Notes: generated by a model from the letters alone, not told the origin. A stretch of DNA of 64,000 bases from Taibaiella soli (GCF_003236175.1 NZ_QKTW01000022.1:276530-340529), one strand, 5' to 3'. Shown: positions 26,322 to 35,418, numbered from the stretch's first letter. Numbers and translations: made by a program.

Positions 26322-27779
26322 TCAATACACCGTAAAGATTGCCTGTCCTATTCTTCCGCTACCATTCGTCATTACAAAGAAATAAACCCCTGTATTCAAT
26401 TGATCTATATTCAGCGAAATGGTGTTTGTACCCGCATTTAGCAACTGAGTTTGCAGCATCACTTCGTGCCCCGACGCATCGTATATTTTTATAGTAGCGG
26501 TGGCTGCGGCATCAAGATTTATACTTGTGTTGATCGTATGCATCGCCGGATTCGGGTAGAGCAGCAGTTTTTCGGTATGCGCAAATAGTGGCTGATTTAC
26601 AGCGGTTGGTGGTGGAGTTGTGCCAATAGTTTTCTTAATCCAGATAGGTGAAGTCCAGATAATATCACCATCCGTTTGTGTGATTTTTGCGAAATAATAA
26701 AACGAATCGGCAACGTTGATACTATGGGTATAGCTAAGCGTATTGCTGCCTGTTGTTGTGGTTAGTATAGTAGGTACTGCACCTGAACGTGCCTTGCCAT
26801 AGTACAGTTCAATCTTCTGCGTCGGATCTGATCCGCCCGAAGCATTGCCGGGATCGCTAATAGAAACGCTGATTTGCGGATTGGCGTTGATCGTATCGAT
26901 GGTGCCCATCAGACGATTATTAACCGTAAATGTTACCTCTGCATCCCAATCGTCAGACGCATAAAAATGACGATCGCGATACGCTTTCATAATGCTGTCG
27001 CGGTTTAGCGCCTGTGCTATAATTACAGTGCGGGAACAGTTGGTGCGGCCGAATGTGGTGTTGTGATTGTCATGGTCGATCGTTGGGCCGAGATGAAATC
27101 CTTTTGATAATGCCAGGAAATACTTGCTTTGGTAAAGAGTTGCCGGCGCATCGGAATAATTCGTTGTGGTAGAAAAAGCGCTGCCGCTTCTGATTGCACA
27201 ACCCACCACCGCGCTATCAGCACTTATATTATAATTGTGTTCCAGCAGGCTGTCGTAGTCGGTACTCTGCGGATGCGCGAGTGTGGCAAATGCGCCCGCA
27301 TGCTGGTTGATCAGCGTCCAGAGTGTCTGGTAGTTGTACTCACTGTTGTAAAACGTATAATTGTTGCCTGTTCCCCAGCCGCCACTGCCTGATTCCCAGC
27401 CTATCAGACCCGGCATTCCGTATATGATCACGTGACCGCCGTTGTTAATAACGCCGTATTCCATGCCAAACATGCTGACGAAAGTTCCGTTGTGGTTGGC
27501 CGTGTCGGCCTGATAAGACCCATTGGCATAATCGGCCACATGCATCCCCGGATTATGGGTTGATGTAAAATGGTTGTGCTCTGCCACACCCAGAAAATCC
27601 ATGTGGTAGGACTGTTTGGCGTATTGGTAAGCGGTTGCCGGTGTGGCATTCAGATTATCTTGCGTTCCGTCTGAGTAAGCTGTATGTGAATGAATGTTAC
27701 CGAAGTAAAAATGATATTGAGCAGTCGCCGTCATCGACAGGAGGCATGCAATGAGAAAGGAAAAGAGCGTTTTGTTCAC
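26322..27779 (-). CDS. Exported PHP-type metallohydrolase with T9SS type A sorting domain
   Basis: 485 residues. Signal peptide (about 1-20, ending MTATAQ). The catalytic part (about 25-290) has metal-binding motifs of the CehA/McbA branch of the PHP superfamily: NIHSHTAYSDG, VAEHNHF, FGMEYG, LAHPQSTDYD and DHDNHN. A beta-sandwich follows at about 290-390, and a T9SS type A sorting domain ends the protein (LYPNPAMHTINTSINLD, ATIKIYDASGHEV, LNTGVYFFVM). So a hydrolase, probably of phosphoesters or carbamate-like bonds, is sent to the cell surface. Substrate unknown. Confidence 0.8.
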   Translation of the reverse strand: MNKTLFSFLIACLLSMTATAQYHFYFGNIHSHTAYSDGTQDNLNATPATAYQYAKQSYHMDFLGVAEHNHFTSTHNPGMHVADYANGSYQADTANHNGTFVSMFGMEYGVINNGGHVIIYGMPGLIGWESGSGGWGTGNNYTFYNSEYNYQTLWTLINQHAGAFATLAHPQSTDYDSLLEHNYNISADSAVVGCAIRSGSAFSTTTNYSDAPATLYQSKYFLALSKGFHLGPTIDHDNHNTTFGRTNCSRTVIIAQALNRDSIMKAYRDRHFYASDDWDAEVTFTVNNRLMGTIDTINANPQISVSISDPGNASGGSDPTQKIELYYGKARSGAVPTILTTTTGSNTLSYTHSINVADSFYYFAKITQTDGDIIWTSPIWIKKTIGTTPPPTAVNQPLFAHTEKLLLYPNPAMHTINTSINLDAAATATIKIYDASGHEVMLQTQLLNAGTNTISLNIDQLNTGVYFFVMTNGSGRIGQAIFTVY

Positions 27780-27956
27780 GCTGCAAAGCTAAAACGCCCT
27801 TCTATGGCCAATATTAAGCTTGTGATAAGTAATTGTTATCTCTGAAGTCCGGTCCTTAAAGTTGACATCTTGCTCATGATGTTTTACGATTTGGCTTCAG
27901 AACTGAGGATCTTGAAATTTGAACTTATTTTCTAAACGGAAAGAAGTTTTGCCTTT

Positions 27957-28724
27957 TCAATTTAAAAAATCACTGATCAATATCGCTGCTGCCTCTGGCG
28001 AACGTCCGTAACTACCTGTAGTGCATGCCTCGCCAATAAAAGCACCGTGCACACCGGGCAATACTACAAATGTGGAGCCAGCAATAAGACGGTGTAGATT
28101 CAGCAGATGATCTACTTTTACCACGTCCTGATCTGCGGCCATAATCAGTGCTTTTGCTTTGATAGATGAAATTTCGGCGTCGTCCATGTCTTTGAAATTT
28201 ACCATGCGGTCGCGGTCTTTTTCAAACATCGTTTGCAATCCGGTCTGACTTGGCGTTACATCAAGGTATCCTTGTTGAAGAGGGGCGGGCATGTCTTTAA
28301 TGGTGGCGTATTTCATGCCTTCCAGCATGCCGTCGGGCATGCCATCACGTCGGTAGTTGGCCGACATTACAACGATTTTATTTACAAGCTCAGGATGATG
28401 AATCGCAATATGAAGGGTAGTAGTGCCGCCGTTACTGAATCCGCAGAAATCCGCTTTTTCGACACCGAGATATTTCAGCAAGCCTACTACATCAGCCATG
28501 TCCTGCATAAACGATTCCGGCGCATCACGATCGTTTGTACGGCCATGTGCCTGCAATTCCATCGCAATTACCTTCCGGTCTTTTGCCAGCAAAGGCAAGA
28601 GTTTTGAAAAGCAGGTAATGATCGTGGAACCGCCGCCGTGGATCAATACCAAAGGCATATTTCCTTCGCCGTGGATTTCATAGTACATATTCAGTCCGTT
28701 GACCGGTGCGTAGCCTGTTTTCAT
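27957..28724 (-). CDS. Alpha/beta hydrolase
   Basis: 255 residues. Oxyanion region VLIHGGGSTI, nucleophile elbow GFSNGGTTT with the catalytic Ser, acidic residue in the ADQDVV segment after the sixth strand, and catalytic His in PGVHGAFIG. This is the complete order of an alpha/beta-hydrolase triad. Length and lid size suggest a small esterase, lactonase or C-C hydrolase; the substrate cannot be read. There is no signal peptide, so it is cytoplasmic. It stands alone, divergent from the ABC exporter genes. Confidence 0.85.
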   Translation of the reverse strand: MKTGYAPVNGLNMYYEIHGEGNMPLVLIHGGGSTIITCFSKLLPLLAKDRKVIAMELQAHGRTNDRDAPESFMQDMADVVGLLKYLGVEKADFCGFSNGGTTTLHIAIHHPELVNKIVVMSANYRRDGMPDGMLEGMKYATIKDMPAPLQQGYLDVTPSQTGLQTMFEKDRDRMVNFKDMDDAEISSIKAKALIMAADQDVVKVDHLLNLHRLIAGSTFVVLPGVHGAFIGEACTTGSYGRSPEAAAILISDFLN

Positions 28725-28785
28725 TTTTTTATGGTTATTTGGTCAACTAAGTTAAATAGTTAATGGGTTAAATCAGTCGCTACGA

Positions 28786-28844
28786 ATTAACCATTTACCC
28801 AAGTCACGACGAATTAACCATTTGCCCAATTAACCATTTACCCA
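28786..28844. repeat. Three short direct repeats before the ABC exporter
   Basis: ATTAACCATTTACCCA at 28786-28801, ATTAACCATTTGCCCA at 28813-28828 and ATTAACCATTTACCCA at 28829-28844, between two divergent genes. A regulator-binding site is possible but not shown. Confidence 0.5.
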
Positions 28845-28904
28845 ATTATCGGAATTACCCGGCTTTCAGCCGTATATTTACGCCTCAATTTTCAATTCAT
28901 CCTA

Positions 28905-30629
28905 ATGGAAAAGAAGCCACCCGGCATTCTACATCTGCTTAAGCCTTACCGTGGTTTAACGCTGCTGCTTCTGCTGTTTACCTTGCTGAGCAATGCCATT
29001 AATCTGTGGCTGCCCCGCATTATAGCACATAGCATCGATGCTTTCAACGCCGGTATTTTTGAATATCGTTCGGTGATCACTGAATTTTTAGTGGCCATTA
29101 CAAGCATTCTGGTATTTGCTTATCTGCAAAGTATTATTCAGACTTATGCTTCTGAAAAAGTAGCACGCGATCTGCGTACCCGGCTTTCGGATAAATTGTC
29201 GAAACAGAGTTATGCATTTATCGAACAGGCAAATCCGTCGAAACTGCTGACCAGCCTTACGGCAGATGTTGATTCGATCAAGCTGTTCATTTCGCAGGCG
29301 ATCGTGTCAATCGTTTCCTCGTTGTTCATCATTATTGGCGCCAGCGTTCTGCTGCTCGGCATCAACTGGAAGCTTGCCTTGTGTGTGATTGCGATCATTC
29401 CAGTCATTGGTCTGACGTTTTTCTTTGTATTGCGCAAAGTACGGGCGTTATTTATTGAAAGCCGTGGTGTGATCGATGTGTTGAACAAAGTCATTAACGA
29501 AAGTATTCTCGGTGCCGCATTGATCCGCGTGGTGAATTCGCAGCAACTAGAGTACGACAAATTTCTGGAGGTAAATACCAAAGCGAAAAATTATGGTCTG
29601 ACGATCATGCGTATGTTCGCCAAACTGATTCCTGTAATCACGTTCTCCGCAAATATGGCGATGCTTTGCATTCTCGCATTGGGCGGACATTTCGTTATCA
29701 ACGGTAGTCTTTCGCTCGGTGATTTTGCAGCGTTCAATAGCTACCTGGCCATGCTGATTCTGCCCATCCTGATTATCGGTTTTATGAGCAATGTCATTGC
29801 ACAGGCTACCGCATCGTACACACGTATACAAGCCGTGCTCAATGCGTCTGAACCTGTAGAGACCGGAACACGCACCAACGATTTGCACGGCAATATTGAA
29901 GTCGATAATGTTTCGGTTTTGTATGGACAAACGCCCGTGCTGCGTGACATTTCCTTTAAAATAAATGCAGGCAGTAAGATCGCAATCATTGGGCCGACAG
30001 CAGCCGGTAAAACCCAATTGTTGTATTTGTTGGCCGGACTGATCAAGCCAACCAGTGGTGTTATCCGTTTTGATAATCATCCTTTCGAAGAATATAAAAG
30101 CGAACATTTTTACCGTCAGATGGGATTGGTTTTTCAGGACAGCATTATTTTCAACATGAGCATCCGGGAAAATATTGCGTTCAGCGAAGACGTGACGGAT
30201 GAGCGGTTGGCGAAGGCAATTCAATCAGCAGAACTGAGTGATTTCATTAAAACATTACCAGAGCAGTTAAATACCGTTGTCTCCGAACGCGGTACCAGCC
30301 TTTCCGGCGGCCAGAAGCAGCGTATTATGCTTGCACGGGCACTAGCGGTAGAACCGAAAATTCTGTTGCTGGATGATTTTACTGCACGCGTTGATAATGC
30401 AACAGAAGCAAGAATCCTGCACAATATTCAGCAGAATTATCCTGACCTCACACTGATTTCGGTGACCCAAAAAATTGCATCGGTAGAACATTATGACCAA
30501 ATCATTTTACTCATGCAGGGTGAAATGCTGGCTGCAGGTACCCATGAAGAATTAATGCACACCAGTCCCGAATACGTACAGTTGTTTAACTCCCAACAAA
30601 GCACCAGCAATTATGAGCTACGATCTTAA
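28905..30629 (+). CDS. ABC exporter half-transporter, degenerate ATP-site subunit
   Basis: 574 residues. Six membrane helices at about 15-300 and a nucleotide-binding domain at about 335-565. Walker A is GPTAAGKTQ (near 362) and the signature is a canonical LSGGQKQ. The residue after the Walker B aspartate is Asp instead of Glu (LLLDDFTARVDN) and the switch His is replaced (SVTQKIAS). In known heterodimeric exporters this combination marks the subunit supplying the degenerate site's Walker motifs. It overlaps the next gene by 17 bases and must pair with it. Substrate unknown (lipid, peptide or drug). Confidence 0.88.
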   Translation: MEKKPPGILHLLKPYRGLTLLLLLFTLLSNAINLWLPRIIAHSIDAFNAGIFEYRSVITEFLVAITSILVFAYLQSIIQTYASEKVARDLRTRLSDKLSKQSYAFIEQANPSKLLTSLTADVDSIKLFISQAIVSIVSSLFIIIGASVLLLGINWKLALCVIAIIPVIGLTFFFVLRKVRALFIESRGVIDVLNKVINESILGAALIRVVNSQQLEYDKFLEVNTKAKNYGLTIMRMFAKLIPVITFSANMAMLCILALGGHFVINGSLSLGDFAAFNSYLAMLILPILIIGFMSNVIAQATASYTRIQAVLNASEPVETGTRTNDLHGNIEVDNVSVLYGQTPVLRDISFKINAGSKIAIIGPTAAGKTQLLYLLAGLIKPTSGVIRFDNHPFEEYKSEHFYRQMGLVFQDSIIFNMSIRENIAFSEDVTDERLAKAIQSAELSDFIKTLPEQLNTVVSERGTSLSGGQKQRIMLARALAVEPKILLLDDFTARVDNATEARILHNIQQNYPDLTLISVTQKIASVEHYDQIILLMQGEMLAAGTHEELMHTSPEYVQLFNSQQSTSNYELRS

Positions 30630-32373
30630 TCATATCAGCGGCCAGCAGCAAAAAACATCCAATTACGCCGCGCTGAAAGGATTGCTGAAGCTTATTGCGC
30701 ATGAGCGACCAACGTTGTTGAAAGCATCCGCAGCTATTTTGCTGAATTCGGGCTTGAACCTCTGTGGTCCGTTCCTGATCGGTTATACGATCGATCATTA
30801 TGTGCAGCATAAAGATTATCATGGCGTGTTGTTGTTCTCCGGCATCTTGCTCGGTATGTACCTGACTGCGTTATTTACAAGCTATTTTCAGACCAATCTG
30901 ATGGGTGGTGTGGGGCAGCGTTTGCTCTTTACACTGCGCAATACCATTTTTGAAAAACTACAGGTGTTGCCGATGGCTTTTTTCAATTCGAATAAAGCCG
31001 GCGATCTGATTTCAAGAGTGAACAATGACACAGACAAACTCAATACTTTTTTCTCACAGTCACTCACGCAATTTATCGGCAGTATTGTAACGATGACTGG
31101 TGCCGGTATTTTTCTGCTGGCAACTAATCCGAAACTCGGTGCTGCAACTTTACTACCGGCATTGTTGATTTTGATCTTCACCAAAGTTGTTTCGCCCTGG
31201 GTGAAAAAGAAAAATGCGGTGAATCTCAAAAGCGTGGGCGGCATGAGTGCAGAAATTCAGGAAAGCTTAAGTAATTTTCGTGTGATCATCGCTTTTAATC
31301 GTCGTGATTATTTCCGTCAGCGTTTTGATGCTGTCAATCGCGAAAACTATCGGACCGCCGTCGGAGCTGGTCTGGCGAATAATGTTTTCCTTCCTGTGTA
31401 TAGTTTTTTCTCCGGCATGGCACAATTAATTGTGTTGTGTCTGGGTATTTATCTCATTTCCATACATGAGTTTACTGTGGGTTTGTTGGTTAGTTTTCTG
31501 GCTTATGTTGTAAACTTCTACAACCCGCTTCGTCAGTTGGCTGCGCTGTGGACAAACTTTCAGGTGGCAATGGCCGGCTGGGATCGTATCAGTCAGATTC
31601 TGGCAATGGATAATAATATGCCGGCAATTGAACAACAACCGGAAGTGAATGCTGCGCCGGTGTTAGAATTCAGAAACGTGCATTTCGGATATGTGAAAGA
31701 CAAGGAGATCCTGCACGATATTTCGTTGCAACTGGAGAGTGGTAAAACCTATGCATTCGTTGGCCCTACTGGTGGCGGCAAAAGTACTACGGCATCATTG
31801 ATTGCCCGTTTGTATGACCCGACAGATGGTGAAGTATTACTGAATGGCCGTGATATTCGGTCCTTTACTCCGGAAGAACGCGCAGGTAAAATTGGTTTTA
31901 TCTTACAGGAGCCGTTTTTGTTTTCGGGCACGGTGAAAGACAATATCCTCTATGGAAATCCGCAATACCAGCATTTTTCCAATGAACAACTGGAAGCGGT
32001 TATTCAACAGAATAATCTGGGAACGCTACTGAAGATATTTGATCAGGGATTAGATACAAAAGTGAGTTCGGGCGGAGATAGTATCAGCCTAGGACAAAAG
32101 CAGTTGATCGCGTTTATGCGTGCCGTGCTGCGCAATCCGGAAATATTGATTTTGGATGAAGCCACTGCAAATATTGATACTGTAACAGAACGTTTGCTGG
32201 AAGATATTCTGGATAAATTACCTCCAACCACTACACGTATGATCATTGCACATCGATTGAATACTATCGAAAATGCAGATGAAATCTTCTTTGTAAATGC
32301 TGGTGAAGTAACACGTGCCGGTTCGTTTGAAGACGCACTGGATAAGCTTTTGAGCGGAAAACGGACTAGTTGA
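30613..32373 (+). CDS. ABC exporter half-transporter, catalytic ATP-site subunit
   Basis: 586 residues, membrane domain at about 20-335 and nucleotide-binding domain at about 355-580. Walker A GPTGGGKST (near 383), Walker B ILILDEATA with catalytic Glu, and switch IIAHRLNT with His. Its signature is altered to ISLGQKQ. Thus its Walker motifs combine with the partner's intact LSGGQ to make the working site, while its own poor signature completes the degenerate site. Starts inside the end of the preceding gene, which supports fixed stoichiometry. Ends before a terminator at 32452. Confidence 0.88.
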   Translation: MSYDLNHISGQQQKTSNYAALKGLLKLIAHERPTLLKASAAILLNSGLNLCGPFLIGYTIDHYVQHKDYHGVLLFSGILLGMYLTALFTSYFQTNLMGGVGQRLLFTLRNTIFEKLQVLPMAFFNSNKAGDLISRVNNDTDKLNTFFSQSLTQFIGSIVTMTGAGIFLLATNPKLGAATLLPALLILIFTKVVSPWVKKKNAVNLKSVGGMSAEIQESLSNFRVIIAFNRRDYFRQRFDAVNRENYRTAVGAGLANNVFLPVYSFFSGMAQLIVLCLGIYLISIHEFTVGLLVSFLAYVVNFYNPLRQLAALWTNFQVAMAGWDRISQILAMDNNMPAIEQQPEVNAAPVLEFRNVHFGYVKDKEILHDISLQLESGKTYAFVGPTGGGKSTTASLIARLYDPTDGEVLLNGRDIRSFTPEERAGKIGFILQEPFLFSGTVKDNILYGNPQYQHFSNEQLEAVIQQNNLGTLLKIFDQGLDTKVSSGGDSISLGQKQLIAFMRAVLRNPEILILDEATANIDTVTERLLEDILDKLPPTTTRMIIAHRLNTIENADEIFFVNAGEVTRAGSFEDALDKLLSGKRTS

Positions 32374-32386
32374 TAATTGACAATCG

Positions 32387-32442
32387 CTCGCGTTTGTCAC
32401 TCTGACGAAGGAAGAGTCCCGCGTAATACGACGCCTATTTGT
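32387..32442. repeat. Single degenerate copy of the 99-base palindromic unit
   Basis: CTCGCGTTTGTCACTCTGAC followed by GAAGGAAGAGTCCCGCG matches the left half of the units in the array at 51151, located 13 bases after the ABC operon. Confidence 0.65.
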
Positions 32443-32451
32443 ACACAAAAT

Positions 32452-32487
32452 AAAGTCGCAAAGGTTTTAACCTGTTGCGACTTTTTT
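32452..32487. terminator. Terminator between convergent genes
   Basis: AAAGTCGCAAAGG, TTTTAA, CCTGTTGCGACTTT plus further T: a long stem with one bulged base. It closes the ABC operon and can serve the minus-strand barrel gene. Confidence 0.75.
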
Positions 32488-32524
32488 ATTCGTCAGATGT
32501 TTCGTGTCATGAATGCTTTTCAGC

Positions 32525-33316
32525 TTAGAACTGGCAGTTGATCCCGCCGAAAATCTGCAATGCCGGTTGGTTCAAACCTTGATGTAGTATGGTGAATTGC
32601 GGTTCGAGGAAGATGTTGAGCACCACGTTGTCAACCTTCAGCACATGGCCTGCGCCAATGCCGATCGGTACGTTATAACTATTCGTCTCTGTATTAAATG
32701 ACCAGAGTGCGGTTGATCTCAGGTAAGCACCTTTACCCAATTGAAAAATTCCAAATGGCTGCACGATTAGTAAACTCGCATCAGGTCTGTCCGTCTGTCC
32801 GGCAATTGAATGCTGGTAAGTGATCAACGTACCCCACTGGAACGCTCTGGAAGCAGTGTTGAACAAAACCAGCGCACCACCGAGTTGCCATTTCCCCGAG
32901 CCGGTGTAAGGCGAGGTCGCAGTAGGGATCACCACTTGCGGACCAATACCAATCAACATTTTGGAGCTCGGTTTGCTAAGCGTATAAGTAGCAAAAAAAT
33001 TCAGGTCGCCAAGACCAGAGCTGTAAGTAGGACGACCTATGGCATCGTATCCCGACGGGTTTGTATTAAGCGGTTGTGTCACACGCACCAATACCTTTCC
33101 TTTTGCAAAGGGCATTGCATACCGGATCAGCATGCTGTTGGCCTTCATGCTCGCATCTTCGTAAATAGACGGAATGTAGTAGTTCTGGAAATTTAGCGCC
33201 TTTGTATCAGCTAATGGATTATTTGCCTTTGCTGCTTCTGCGTCCGAAACCTGCGCTCGTCCGTTTATAGCGAAGAACAGGGTGGCTAAAGTAAGTGCGG
33301 TGATATGTTTGATCAT
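32525..33316 (-). CDS. Outer-membrane beta-barrel protein (phenol-pathway MetA-like/transporter family)
   Basis: 263 residues from the ATG at 33316, which starts a signal peptide (IKHITALTLATLFFAINGRA, then QV); the longer frame to 33409 crosses a terminator hairpin and is rejected. The mature part alternates polar and hydrophobic residues through about a dozen strands (MLIRYAMPFAKGKVLVRV, GLGDLNFFATYTL, WQLGGALVLF) and ends in F, the usual last residue of an outer-membrane barrel. The text resembles the MetA/transporter-like outer-membrane family; what it transports is unknown. Confidence 0.7.
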   Translation of the reverse strand: MIKHITALTLATLFFAINGRAQVSDAEAAKANNPLADTKALNFQNYYIPSIYEDASMKANSMLIRYAMPFAKGKVLVRVTQPLNTNPSGYDAIGRPTYSSGLGDLNFFATYTLSKPSSKMLIGIGPQVVIPTATSPYTGSGKWQLGGALVLFNTASRAFQWGTLITYQHSIAGQTDRPDASLLIVQPFGIFQLGKGAYLRSTALWSFNTETNSYNVPIGIGAGHVLKVDNVVLNIFLEPQFTILHQGLNQPALQIFGGINCQF

Positions 33317-33410
33317 TGTGAAGTAGTTTGGGTAATATAAATATATTGTATTTTGATTATTTGTTTTCTGTTTTTCCATTTTCTTTTCTGGTTTAAATAG
33401 TGCGCACATG

Positions 33411-33442
33411 AAAAGAGCAACTGAATTTTCAGCTGCTCTTTT
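33411..33442. terminator. Terminator of the phhA-thioesterase-ACBP transcript
   Basis: AAAAGAGCA...TGCTCTTTT with an inner CTGAA/TTCAG extension and one mismatch. It is the first hairpin with a T-tract to the left of the ACBP gene on the minus strand. Confidence 0.6.
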
Positions 33443-33519
33443 AATCTTGCAATAGTTTGTATTGGACGTTTATTCTACTGTTAGGTTTTTCCTTGGGATT
33501 ATTTTTGATACAGAAGAGT

Positions 33520-33575
33520 GCAACTCCGGTTGAGCTTCGTTGCGACGCATTACGTTCATCAGCAGTGCAGCTATT
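33520..33575. repeat. Dispersed element with GCATTACGTTCATC core
   Basis: GCAACTCCGGTTGAGCTTCG then TTGCGACGCATTACGTTCATC; a third copy of the element at 25972 and 26221. It occupies the gap between the barrel and ACBP genes, which otherwise holds only the terminator at 33411. Confidence 0.6.
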
Positions 33576-33713
33576 GTACATTTTCCATATTACGCAGGAG
33601 ACTGTACTATGTATCAATACACGTTTTTAGAAGCTCAAATTTTAAGACACAGACCGTTTGCTCAAAGAAAAAAACGGTCAGACGACTAGGATTCTTCCGG
33701 ACGTCGGTTGCGT

Positions 33714-33962
33714 TTATGCTTTCAGACTATTGACCAACGCAACATATCGCTGCATTGCATCTTCCTTACTAACGTCCTTGAGTCCATGCCATGCATTATA
33801 TTTTGCGGTAGCAACGAAGTCAAACATGCCCGCATTACTTTCTGCCGGTGCATCACCTTCCGTAGCTTGCTTGTAAAGACTGTAGAGCTTCAGCAAGGTT
33901 TCATTGTCTGGTTTTTCTGGCAGCGTTTTACTATCAGCTACCGCCTGTTCAAATGTATTCAT
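33714..33962 (-). CDS. Acyl-CoA-binding protein
   Basis: 82 residues, the normal length of the four-helix ACBP family. Signature: FEQAVADSKTLPEKPDNET, LLKLYSLYKQATEGD, NAGMFDFVATAKYNAWHGLK, then DAMQRYVALV. The Tyr, Lys and Trp residues that contact the CoA headgroup in eukaryotic ACBP (YKQAT, Lys in ATAKYNAW) are present. It binds medium- and long-chain acyl-CoA in the cytoplasm. It is the last gene of a leftward set with a thioesterase and phenylalanine hydroxylase (gaps of 72 and 78 bases). Confidence 0.9.
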   Translation of the reverse strand: MNTFEQAVADSKTLPEKPDNETLLKLYSLYKQATEGDAPAESNAGMFDFVATAKYNAWHGLKDVSKEDAMQRYVALVNSLKA

Positions 33963-34040
33963 GGGTTAGATTTTTTAGTTGATAAGTGAGAATCGGATAA
34001 TCGGAAACGGAAGCCGATTCCCGCACATTTCATTGCCACA

Positions 34041-34481
34041 TTAAATCGATTCCATCACAAAATCCTCGCTCCGCGGTACTTTCATAAACAGGTCATTGAG
34101 CTCATCCGGCAGTTTAGAAAGTTTTCGTTTTTCCATATCAATCCAGGCGCCGTCTACATTAACGATTGCAGCGCGTACTTCATCTTTACGAAATATTTCA
34201 TGACGTATTGACCACCGCGATCCATCGGGACGGGCCTTCGTCAGAACGCAACTCACGCGCACAATATCGCCCATTCCAATTTCACGCTGATACAATAATT
34301 CTTCGCGAAACAAAATAGGACCGAGCCTCAGTTTTGCAAATACGCCCACCGGAATGCCTAGCTTTTCTAACAGTTCGAGACGCGCCTGGGCTGCAAAATC
34401 AGCATAAGCAGAATGGCGCAGATGCATGTTTGCATCAATCTGCGACCATAAAACCGGTGCTTCAAAAAATATGTTTTCCAT
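34041..34481 (-). CDS. Acyl-CoA thioesterase, 4HBT hotdog family
   Basis: 146 residues, single hotdog domain. It begins with WSQIDANMHLRHSAYADFAA, the 4-hydroxybenzoyl-CoA-thioesterase-type segment in which Asp and the following Asn/His lie at the active site. A helix follows (ARLELLEKLG), then beta strands with YQREIGMGDIVRVSCVLTKA and SIRHEIFRKDEVRAAIVNVDGAWID. It would hydrolyse a short or aromatic acyl-CoA. Position between phhA and the ACBP gene suggests acyl-CoA turnover in the same transcript, but no substrate is proven. Confidence 0.85.
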   Translation of the reverse strand: MENIFFEAPVLWSQIDANMHLRHSAYADFAAQARLELLEKLGIPVGVFAKLRLGPILFREELLYQREIGMGDIVRVSCVLTKARPDGSRWSIRHEIFRKDEVRAAIVNVDGAWIDMEKRKLSKLPDELNDLFMKVPRSEDFVMESI

Positions 34482-34553
34482 GAAGGAATGTTTTATACTA
34501 CAAGTTAAGAAGCTCCTAGTTATAAAACCTCAGACGACTGAAGCCAGTTTTCG

Positions 34554-35306
34554 TTAATAACAGTATTTTTCAGCGTAAGTCAATGCTGCCAATGACTTCT
34601 CAATTTCCGGCAGCGCTGCGCAAAGTTGCTCAAACGATTTGATCGTAAAATAAACTGGTTGCAAAATATCTGTGCGGTAATCGGTCGAAAGCATTTGCGT
34701 AATATCAAAGGAAAGCTTGACGGATGCATCACTTAGGCTGTTTGCCGTTTCACCTGGCGAAGAAATAATACCCGCGCCGAATATTTTAGGCATGTTTTTT
34801 TCGTGCAGTAAGCCGAACTCAATAGTGAACCAATATACTCGACCCAGTAGCGCAATTATCTCCGGTACGTCAATCCATTTCATAGCGAGTTTGCCAAAGC
34901 CTTCCATAAAATCTGCATAGGCTTCGTTTGTAAGCAATGGCACATGTCCGAAAACATCGTGAAACATGTCCGGCTCTTCGATGTAATCCAGTTCTGCCAT
35001 AGTTCGTAGCCAGCAGGTTGCCGGAAATATTTTCTGCGAAAGCAGCTGAAAGAATTCCCGCTGTGGTACTAGTTCTGGCGCAACAACAACTTTCCAGCCA
35101 GTGAAGGATTCCAGCCGCTTGTTCATTTTTTCGAAATGAGGGATTTCGTCGCCATTAAATCCAATGTCTTCAAGTGCTTTTAGATAAAGTTTACTTGCCT
35201 GCGGTCGTAATAAATTCATCTGACGTTTAAAAAGTAGCTGCCAGACTTGAAAATCTTCGGTGGTGTACGCGCTGTAAAGCTGCGCCAATGGCTTATGCCT
35301 TTGCAT
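34554..35306 (-). CDS. phhA: Phenylalanine 4-monooxygenase
   Basis: 250 residues from the ATG at 35306. A longer frame would begin at a TTG inside the U-tract of the upstream terminator and is rejected. It is a single-domain bacterial phenylalanine hydroxylase: iron ligands in HDVFGHVPLL (about 112 and 117) and Glu in VYWFTIEFGLL, the pterin/substrate region SSPGETANSLS, and the usual C-terminal FTIKSFEQL. It converts phenylalanine to tyrosine with O2 and tetrahydropterin. A leader ORF rich in Tyr codons and a terminator lie directly upstream (35350-35487), so expression is probably tuned to tyrosine supply. Confidence 0.92.
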   Translation of the reverse strand: MQRHKPLAQLYSAYTTEDFQVWQLLFKRQMNLLRPQASKLYLKALEDIGFNGDEIPHFEKMNKRLESFTGWKVVVAPELVPQREFFQLLSQKIFPATCWLRTMAELDYIEEPDMFHDVFGHVPLLTNEAYADFMEGFGKLAMKWIDVPEIIALLGRVYWFTIEFGLLHEKNMPKIFGAGIISSPGETANSLSDASVKLSFDITQMLSTDYRTDILQPVYFTIKSFEQLCAALPEIEKSLAALTYAEKYCY

Positions 35307-35349
35307 GTTTTTATAAATTTTTGGTTTGGGAAAAAAATGCGGATGGGAC

Positions 35350-35386
35350 AAAAAAATACCCGGTTCCGCTGTCTGGAACCGGGTAT
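35350..35386 (-). terminator. Attenuator-type terminator before phhA
   Basis: On the minus strand: ATACCCGGTTCC, AGACAGC, GGAACCGGGTAT followed by T residues: 12-bp perfect stem and U-tract. It ends about 44 bases before the phhA start and 33 bases after the stop codon of the Tyr-rich leader ORF. It could also end the transcript of the upstream barrel gene, but that gene's stop is 155 bases away with a promoter in between. Confidence 0.85.
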
Positions 35387-35418
35387 GGCTGAATTATATT
35401 AACGCAATACAGTAGCCG

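Noticed and set aside
33317..33409. N-terminal extension of the barrel protein
   Set aside because: The signal peptide begins at the ATG at 33316, and a terminator hairpin lies just upstream of the longer start.
35307..35351. Longer phhA start
   Set aside because: The alternative TTG lies in the U-tract of the attenuator terminator; the ATG at 35306 gives the normal family length.
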